NCBI GenBank assembly: GCA_002415855.1
Contig: DIAS01000012.1
Location: forward strand, 1-13,643
Direction: 5' to 3'
Source of the DNA: Bacteroidales bacterium UBA5072
GTDB lineage: Bacteria; Bacteroidota; Bacteroidia; Bacteroidales; UBA10428
Length of the DNA stretch: 13,643 nucleotides
Part shown: one piece after another, positions 9,388 through 13,643 of the stretch
Position numbering within the stretch: the first letter of the stretch is position 1
How the letters are laid out: each line of letters starts with the position of its first letter
Notes under the pieces: generated by a model
Told to the model about the DNA's origin: nothing
The model's database searches: none
Seen by the model: only the letters and a program-made list of their open reading frames with translations
Program-made: the position numbers and the translations under genes

Positions 9388-9561
9388 GTCTTTGTTAATT
9401 ATACTTTATACATTTGAATATTATGCCAGAATATAATAAGTTAACTTACAATGCAAATGATTAAGAATTTTCCTTTCTTGTCATTGGTTTTTGTTCAGCA
9501 AACCATTTACAATTCCTTCTTAAGATTTGTTTAAGCAAAGATGTAAGATATGAATTCCTAA

Positions 9562-9744
9562 CTATTCAATTTTTTCTACGATAAGCAGAAAGTCAACCTT
9601 TGATGTTGCTCCCATTAGTTGGAAAGTTGGTCGAATATTGGGAAAAACTGAAATAATCTCACCATGAAGGCTGTTTAAGAACTTCTGCAGGTCTTCCTGC
9701 ATATTGTTAACGCTGACATCCAGGCGATGTACGTTATATTTCAT
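9562..9744 (-). CDS. small conserved-looking soluble protein (60 residues)
   Basis: A 60-residue protein from the ATG at 9744; an ATG two codons earlier at 9750 is equally possible. It begins MKYNVHRLDVSV, contains DLQKFLNSLHGEIISVFPNI and ends VDFLLIVEKIE. The alternating strand-helix-strand pattern and the closing LLIVEK strand recall short DUF4177-like proteins common in Bacteroidota, whose function is unknown. This comparison is from memory of the pattern. There is no signal peptide or membrane helix, and no Shine-Dalgarno sequence. If translated from 9744, its ATG overlaps the stop of the upstream small ORF as ATGA, a coupling arrangement. It lies upstream of the STAND gene on the same strand, 187 bases away, so it may or may not belong to that unit. 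Confidence 0.55.
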   Translation of the reverse strand: MKYNVHRLDVSVNNMQEDLQKFLNSLHGEIISVFPNIRPTFQLMGATSKVDFLLIVEKIE

Positions 9745-9926
9745 TTGCATTTTTTTTGGTTATTGTTATAGGGCTTTGTAAAACCAAAGATACAACATAA
9801 TAATATGAAAATCAAATTTATAGAGATGATAACAATTGTCCTATGTCTGTAGTTCCCATTTAAAAATACAACCTTACGCAGCTGGTTCATTTTTTCTATC
9901 ACATCCACACTCACTCGCACATCCAC
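9741..9926 (-). CDS. possible small membrane protein (weak)
   Basis: An ORF of at most 61 residues; an internal ATG at 9890 would give 49. It has one clear transmembrane stretch (TIVIISINLIFILLCCIFGF) with basic residues before it (NYRHR) and a polar basic tail (NNNQKKCK). The first codons overlap an 11-base direct repeat, which makes the 9926 start doubtful. There is no Shine-Dalgarno sequence. The only support is the hydrophobic segment and the ATGA overlap with the next small gene. It starts 7 bases beyond the tRNA-like CCA end, so it could be chance reading of a tRNA trailer. Confidence 0.3.
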   Translation of the reverse strand: MDVRVSVDVIEKMNQLRKVVFLNGNYRHRTIVIISINLIFILLCCIFGFTKPYNNNQKKCK

Positions 9927-9928
9927 AC
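9900..9928. repeat. 11-base direct repeat beside the tRNA-like 3' end
   Basis: The plus-strand sequence CACATCCACAC occurs at 9900-9910 and again at 9918-9928, with a period of 18 bases. The second copy ends 4 bases before the CCA of the tRNA-like gene. Its function is unknown: it could be a recombinase arm-type site, the trace of a small duplication, or chance. Confidence 0.5.
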
Positions 9929-9932
9929 CTAA

Positions 9933-10006
9933 TGGAGGTCATTGGTAGATTTGAACCGCCGTACGCGGTTTTGCAGACTGCTACCTAATCTCTTAGCGAA
10001 ATGACT
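9933..10006 (-). tRNA. tRNA-Cys(GCA)-like gene, divergent
   Basis: On the minus strand the 74 bases fold as a tRNA with an encoded CCA. The acceptor arm AGTCATT / AATGACC pairs at six of seven positions, followed by discriminator T and CCA. The D arm reads GCTA-AGAGATT-AGGT. The anticodon arm GCAGT-CTGCAAA-ACCGC has a GCA anticodon at 9972-9974 and one A-C mismatch. The variable loop is GTAC. The T arm GGCGG-TTCAAAT-CTACC has one mismatch and one G-T pair. The layout matches ordinary bacterial tRNA-Cys, including discriminator U, the main CysRS identity base, and the CTGCAAA loop. Oddities are the A1-C72 mismatch, G19 replaced by A (losing the G19-C56 elbow pair), and weak D and T stems. It is probably a decayed or specialised extra copy, and may score low or be missed by gene finders. 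Its 3' end faces the AT-rich block, as in tRNA-targeted integration. Confidence 0.6.
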
Positions 10007-10073
10007 GGTTTTCTGTGATGCAATTTGAGAAAATTATTCAGTTTTCAAACGGATCCCCCATCCGCAACTCAAT

Positions 10074-10637
10074 TTAATTGCCCAGGATATATCCCATATT
10101 CAAGGATACCGTATTGGCCAATCCATTGGAATAGTACTTATTATTTATCCAATACAGGGAATAGTTGAGATTCAGCAGGATCTTCGGAGATATTGTATAA
10201 ACCAGGCCGGTACCTATACCAGCCGTAATACCACTGTCGTGGTCGGAGCCGGAGTTCCCGCTGGTACCTTCCAGATTACGCCATGAAAACTGAAATCCGA
10301 CAGTACCCATGACAAATACCCTGAATTTGTCTTTCCCAAAATAGTATTTGGCATTCAGGTAAATGGGAAGCGATGTAAAAGTGCCTGTGCCATTATCATT
10401 CTGATCCCGGACACGAAGATAATGAACGGAACCTCCGATGCCTACCGGCGACACCAACCATGTCTCATATAAGCCATTGATAATGTATCCGTTTGCAGTT
10501 TCAGCGGTAGATTCCACGATAACTGAAGACCATCCGCCACCTGCCTGAATGATGGAGGTTCCGGTGCCCAGCTGGGCAGTGGCCTGGAAACTGACCAGAA
10601 GAGCAGGAATTAGCCAAAGGAGGTATCTGCATTTCAT
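10074..10637 (-). CDS. outer-membrane beta-barrel protein (OmpA/OMP_b-brl-like)
   Basis: A 187-residue exported protein. A signal peptide is clear (hydrophobic 5-17, cleavage after QATA at 18-21). The rest is alternating amphipathic strands and glycine/asparagine turns: IIQAGGGWSSV, GIGGSVHYLRV, PIYLNAKYYFG, RVFVMGTVGFQFSW, AGIGTGLVYTI and LNLNYSLYWI. This is typical of small porin-like or lipocalin-sized barrels of about eight strands, common in Bacteroidota. No catalytic motif is seen and the function cannot be named. It lies 12 bases after the Omp85-like gene on the same strand, so the two are probably co-transcribed and may work together in the outer membrane. Confidence 0.8.
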   Translation of the reverse strand: MKCRYLLWLIPALLVSFQATAQLGTGTSIIQAGGGWSSVIVESTAETANGYIINGLYETWLVSPVGIGGSVHYLRVRDQNDNGTGTFTSLPIYLNAKYYFGKDKFRVFVMGTVGFQFSWRNLEGTSGNSGSDHDSGITAGIGTGLVYTISPKILLNLNYSLYWINNKYYSNGLANTVSLNMGYILGN

Positions 10638-10649
10638 GATGCATCGGTA

Positions 10650-11951
10650 TTAAAATGTTTCAGTTGCTGCCAGATAGAATCCGAAGGATTTTTCTCCAAA
10701 TCCGAGATCAACGGCAAGGTTCATCCTCGAACGCTTGTCGGCCATGATCCGCAACCCGACACCATAACCCGGCTTAACAGATTCGAACAGATCAAGCGAA
10801 AGTGCATGGTTGTTAGCCGTTGTACCATTAACAAACAGGACACCTCCCAGGATCCCTCCGCAGCGTGAGATGGGGAAACGGTATTCGGCCTCGCCATATA
10901 CCATATTGGCCCCGCGGAAACGGCCCTGTGTATATCCTCGACCGCTCCGGCCCCTTTGATCATACGCCAGAGCAGGCAATACCAGGTACGGAAGATCACC
11001 ATCAGGTGAGAAGTTGCCCATTAGCCAAAAAGAAAGGAGGTGCCTCGGGTTGCTTTTGGATAATCCATGAAAGCTACGCCATTCCAATTGATAGTAGCTA
11101 GAATTTTGCCGGTTGCCCAGGAATTTAAATCCGCCCCGCCAGCTGGCCATTGCATATATTCCCTTATAGGGATTGACCATGTTGTCGCGTGTATCATACA
11201 CCAGGTTGACATTTAGGGCTATTACATCATAACGGCTTGTACTGAAACCATATTCCTGGTTATAAAGGTAGTGGCTGGTCCAGAATGTGTCAGGCGCTAT
11301 TGTCCGGAGTTTCTCATCCTTGATCTTGAAATAGGAATCGTAATATAGGCCCAGACCTGCATAAAATCCTTCCTTTATTTTGAAGGAAACTGACTGGTGA
11401 ATCCTGGCAAAATTGAATTTCATGGGTTGGGTCAATGAATCGTCGGTGGTTTCGGTCCCGTAAAGATTGTACTGGTAATCCAGTACTCCGCCTTCAGGTG
11501 CAGTGGTGCCTAAACCGTAAGTGGACTGTGAATAGATCAGGTACCGCCAGTCACCGTTCAGGTATATCTTGTTGTTTTTGGTATATACGCTGTTCTTCAG
11601 CATGATGATCAGCTGGGATTTGGTGGTGAATTGCACACTGCCGGAGAAGTTGGAATACAGGGAACTGCCCGCCATCTTATAGGCATATTGACCTCCCACA
11701 CCGATCATGAATCCGGTAGCCGGGTTGGAGCCGATAATCGGAAGCAGGAGCAAAGAACCTGATTCCGCCGGCTTGTTCTTAGGAGGTTTATGAAGCGCCT
11801 GACGGATCACATCAGGTAAATCCTTTTGAATACACCCTGAGTCAGCACTAACCGTCAGAGCATCCTGGCCGAAGACAGGAAAGGTAATGGCAAATAACAA
11901 CACAATCAAAGGGACTATCGATCCTGGACTATCTATACGCTTGAAAGACAT
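10650..11951 (-). CDS. Omp85/BamA-type outer-membrane barrel without POTRA domains
   Basis: A 433-residue exported protein. The signal peptide ends near residue 28 (VFG/QD). A polar linker, about 29-66, replaces the POTRA domains found in BamA or TamA. The remainder is a bacterial surface-antigen barrel: it starts LLLLPIIGSNPATGF (67-81) and contains DTRDNMVNPYKG (253-264). A loop with RGY (338-340) and GRFRG (343-347) precedes YGEAEYRFPI, in the place of the conserved L6 loop with its arginine. The chain ends in F433, the aromatic terminal residue expected of a barrel inserted by the Bam machine. Because POTRAs are missing, it is unlikely to be the essential BamA. Similar short members are patatin-associated or of unknown role. 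It forms an operon with the 10074-10637 gene. Confidence 0.85.
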   Translation of the reverse strand: MSFKRIDSPGSIVPLIVLLFAITFPVFGQDALTVSADSGCIQKDLPDVIRQALHKPPKNKPAESGSLLLLPIIGSNPATGFMIGVGGQYAYKMAGSSLYSNFSGSVQFTTKSQLIIMLKNSVYTKNNKIYLNGDWRYLIYSQSTYGLGTTAPEGGVLDYQYNLYGTETTDDSLTQPMKFNFARIHQSVSFKIKEGFYAGLGLYYDSYFKIKDEKLRTIAPDTFWTSHYLYNQEYGFSTSRYDVIALNVNLVYDTRDNMVNPYKGIYAMASWRGGFKFLGNRQNSSYYQLEWRSFHGLSKSNPRHLLSFWLMGNFSPDGDLPYLVLPALAYDQRGRSGRGYTQGRFRGANMVYGEAEYRFPISRCGGILGGVLFVNGTTANNHALSLDLFESVKPGYGVGLRIMADKRSRMNLAVDLGFGEKSFGFYLAATETF

Positions 11952-12024
11952 TCTACCGGGGCTGATTTTTATTTATTTTGTGTTCTAAAGGTAGTTTATT
12001 TTCAAATGTTCCTAACAAGGGTGT

Positions 12025-12687
12025 TCAGGCATTTTGCTTTGCTGAAAACTTACCGACCAGCAGGGCAACAATAATGGCGATATAAAACTGGCCTGAAATG
12101 GCGATCCAGGTGGCCAGTGAACGTGTATAGGGCTTCAACGGAACAATATCGCCGTATCCCACCGTGGTTAGGGTTACAAATCCATAATACAGGGAAGGAC
12201 TAGCACCTGATCCCTCGCCAGTGTCCTCTATGTTAATTGTTGTGTAGGCAGCCGGATCGTGTTGAAGAATATAGGCGATAAAGATTGAATAGATCAGTCC
12301 CATCAGCAGGTATCCGGCAACTGAGCTGAGTATAACGCCTGCCGTGACTTCCCTGGCTGAAACGATCTGTTTTATTAAAGAAACAACAATAACCAGGAAA
12401 AAGAGGATATTCACTCCTTTTGAAAGGGTGGTTATCAACTGCATGTGAAGCATATCTGCAATCCAGGCCATTGCTACAGTGATCACGAAAAGTAAAAGTG
12501 TATAATTACTCAATTTTTCCAGGGATAAGATCGCTGTAATATAAATGACGGTATACAACACTGTAAATATGCCGCGATGCCATGCAGGTGGCAGCATGGG
12601 GAAAACAAAAGCCGCAAATATCACGGACACTACAAGGAGCGTATCCCAAATAACAGCTTTACCGAAGTTGATTCTTTTCATAGGCAT
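12025..12687 (-). CDS. potassium channel-family membrane protein (Ion_trans_2 pore)
   Basis: A 220-residue inner-membrane protein. Helices are visible at about 13-32, 37-55, 60-78, 90-108 and 118-140. A pore loop follows with the selectivity filter TVGYGD (175-180) in SLYYGFVTLTTVGYGD, and a last helix at about 190-213. The filter is the exact K+ signature. The helices before the pore are not charged like an S4 voltage sensor, and the protein ends just after the last helix, without an RCK or cyclic-nucleotide domain. Gating is therefore unknown. The start could also be the second ATG at 12681. It is 73 bases upstream of the Omp85-like gene on the same strand and is transcribed away from the efflux adaptor gene. 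Confidence 0.88.
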   Translation of the reverse strand: MPMKRINFGKAVIWDTLLVVSVIFAAFVFPMLPPAWHRGIFTVLYTVIYITAILSLEKLSNYTLLLFVITVAMAWIADMLHMQLITTLSKGVNILFFLVIVVSLIKQIVSAREVTAGVILSSVAGYLLMGLIYSIFIAYILQHDPAAYTTINIEDTGEGSGASPSLYYGFVTLTTVGYGDIVPLKPYTRSLATWIAISGQFYIAIIVALLVGKFSAKQNA

Positions 12688-12734
12688 TAATTTGTGATTA
12701 AAATTAGGAAAATATTCAAGATGAATTACGCCAG

Positions 12735-12802
12735 CCTGGTTGAACCGGGAATTTATATATCAGGCAATCGAATGAAAACATTTTGCATATGCACGGCACC
12801 GT
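12735..12802. promoter_or_regulatory. cluster of short inverted repeats in divergent promoter region
   Basis: Three small inverted repeats lie between the channel gene and the efflux gene: CCTGGTT-g-AACCGGG (12735-12749, one mismatch), the perfect palindrome TGCATATGCA (12784-12793), and ACGG-ca-CCGT (12793-12802). They could be operators for a regulator of the efflux operon. No regulator gene is present in the window, and repeats of this length can arise by chance. Confidence 0.25.
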
Positions 12803-12826
12803 TCACGTAATTTATAAATAAATTGG

Positions 12827-12834
12827 TATTTTTG
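12827..12834 (+). promoter_or_regulatory. Bacteroidota-type -7 promoter box for efflux gene
   Basis: TATTTTTG fits the TAnnTTTG consensus recognised by the Bacteroidota primary sigma factor. It lies 54 bases before the ATG at 12889, giving a 5' leader of about 45-50 bases. No convincing TTTG element is seen at the -33 position, so the call rests on the -7 box and its place. Confidence 0.4.
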
Positions 12835-12888
12835 AGTTTACAATCTTGAAACAAGCTTTGAATTAATATAAACTTAGATCCAGACACT

Positions 12889-13643
12889 ATGAAAATCACG
12901 AATCTTTATTGGGTATTGCTGGTCGGATTGCTCCTGTTTTCATGCGATAAGAAGAAGGCAGTGGAAACAGTTGCTCCGGAAGTTCCTGTAGCCGCTGTAC
13001 TAATAAAAGACGTCCCGCTTACGCAGGAGTACGTTGGTCAGACCCTTGGTGGTACAGATATCCAGATCCGCGCCAGGGTGCAGGGCTTTTTGACAGGCAT
13101 TTATTTTAAGGAGGGATCGTCTGTAAAGAAAGGACAATTGTTGTATACCATTGATCCTTTGCCGTATCAGGCCAAACTGGATCAGGCAAAGGGACAGCTA
13201 GCCTCAGCTGAAGCTCAGCTTGCAAAGGCCAAAAGTGACCTGGACCGGATTAAGCCTCTGGCAGCTATAAACGCTGTCAGCCAGCGCGACCTGGTTGCTG
13301 CACAAGCCCAATATGATGCAGCCATGGGTGGTCAGGAGGCAGCAAGGGGCATGGTGAAGAATGCTGAGATTGAACTGGGCTATGCGCATATCACTTCACC
13401 CATCGACGGGATCATCGGGATTTCGAATTTCGAAGTGGGTGATCTGGTAGGTACGATCCAATCGTTCAACCTTAACACGGTATCCAGCACAAAAACCGTA
13501 CGCGTCCGTTTTTCTGTAACGGAAGCAGAGTACCTGGAATTCAGGAAAAGGGTTGGTGACAGGAATAAAATGGACTGGTCCATCGATATGATCTTAAGTG
13601 ATGGTAGTGTTCATCCCCACAAAGGTCAGATCAACCTGGCCAA
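12889..13643 (+). CDS. RND efflux periplasmic adaptor lipoprotein, 3' truncated
   Basis: The frame is open from the ATG at 12889 to the window end (251 codons), so the C-terminus is missing. It is an AcrA/MexA-type membrane fusion protein linking an inner-membrane RND pump to a TolC-like channel. A lipoprotein signal ends LLLFSC with C19 as the lipid-bearing cysteine. Next come the first half of the lipoyl domain (RARVQGFLTGIYFKEGSSVKKGQ, split around residues 64-86), LYTIDPLPYQ, and an alpha-hairpin rich in Ala/Gln/Lys (AKLDQAKGQLASAEAQLAK onward, to EAARGMVKNAEI). The second lipoyl half is GYAHITSPIDGIIG, followed by the beta-barrel start EVGDLVG. The pump gene is expected just beyond the window. 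The substrate cannot be told. There is no Shine-Dalgarno sequence, and it is divergent from the channel gene. Confidence 0.92.
   Translation, partial: MKITNLYWVLLVGLLLFSCDKKKAVETVAPEVPVAAVLIKDVPLTQEYVGQTLGGTDIQIRARVQGFLTGIYFKEGSSVKKGQLLYTIDPLPYQAKLDQAKGQLASAEAQLAKAKSDLDRIKPLAAINAVSQRDLVAAQAQYDAAMGGQEAARGMVKNAEIELGYAHITSPIDGIIGISNFEVGDLVGTIQSFNLNTVSSTKTVRVRFSVTEAEYLEFRKRVGDRNKMDWSIDMILSDGSVHPHKGQINLA

Noticed and set aside
9440..9561. Promoter for the STAND gene
   Set aside because: The region is very AT-rich, so many near matches exist, but no TAnnTTTG box with a spaced upstream element was found on the minus strand.
13204..13583. Two short minus-strand ORFs near the window end
   Set aside because: They are antisense to the efflux adaptor gene, which is open to the window edge and has clear lipoyl and hairpin domains.

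Overview
The window looks like a chromosomal segment from a member of the Bacteroidota, by inference. Most genes have no Shine-Dalgarno sequence. A Bacteroidota-type -7 box (TAnnTTTG) lies before the last gene. The outer-membrane barrel proteins and the lipoprotein adaptor also fit a didermal bacterium of this kind. No 16S gene or other decisive marker is present, so the genus is not called.

Layout. (1) 1-3878, plus strand: the end of hyaA followed by hyaB, hyaC and hyaD. This is a tightly packed operon for a membrane-bound uptake [NiFe]-hydrogenase. The small subunit has the extra cysteines of the oxygen-tolerant type. HyaA and HyaB oxidise H2 in the periplasm, HyaC passes the electrons to the quinone pool, and HyaD trims the HyaB C-terminus after nickel insertion. 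(2) 3884-4309, minus strand: a small envelope protein that ends 5 bases from hyaD. (3) 4310-4738: a non-coding stretch with possible remnants of a decayed gene. (4) 9374-4739, minus strand: three genes in a row, namely a 1020-residue DUF4062-STAND NTPase-TPR protein, an unrecognised 120-residue protein, and a FemAB-like aminoacyl/acyltransferase. This block is visibly more AT-rich than the hydrogenase genes. All three of its genes carry good Shine-Dalgarno sequences, which no other gene start in the window has. (5) 9562-10006, minus strand: a small conserved-looking protein, a weak small membrane ORF, and a divergent tRNA-Cys-like gene whose 3' CCA end faces the AT-rich block. (6) 10074-12687, minus strand: an 8-strand-type outer-membrane barrel protein, an Omp85-type barrel without POTRA domains, and a two-pore-helix-type potassium channel. 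(7) 12889 to the end, plus strand: the start of an RND efflux periplasmic adaptor lipoprotein.

The most interesting part is the middle. An Apaf/NB-ARC-like STAND protein with a DUF4062 N-terminus has the architecture of prokaryotic conflict and immune sensors. It sits in a compositionally distinct block bordered on one side by a degenerate tRNA-Cys. This reads as a small genomic island carrying a candidate defence or signalling module with an uncharacterised 120-residue partner. The island and defence interpretations are inference. No integrase, no matching att repeat and no known effector domain beyond DUF4062 was found.
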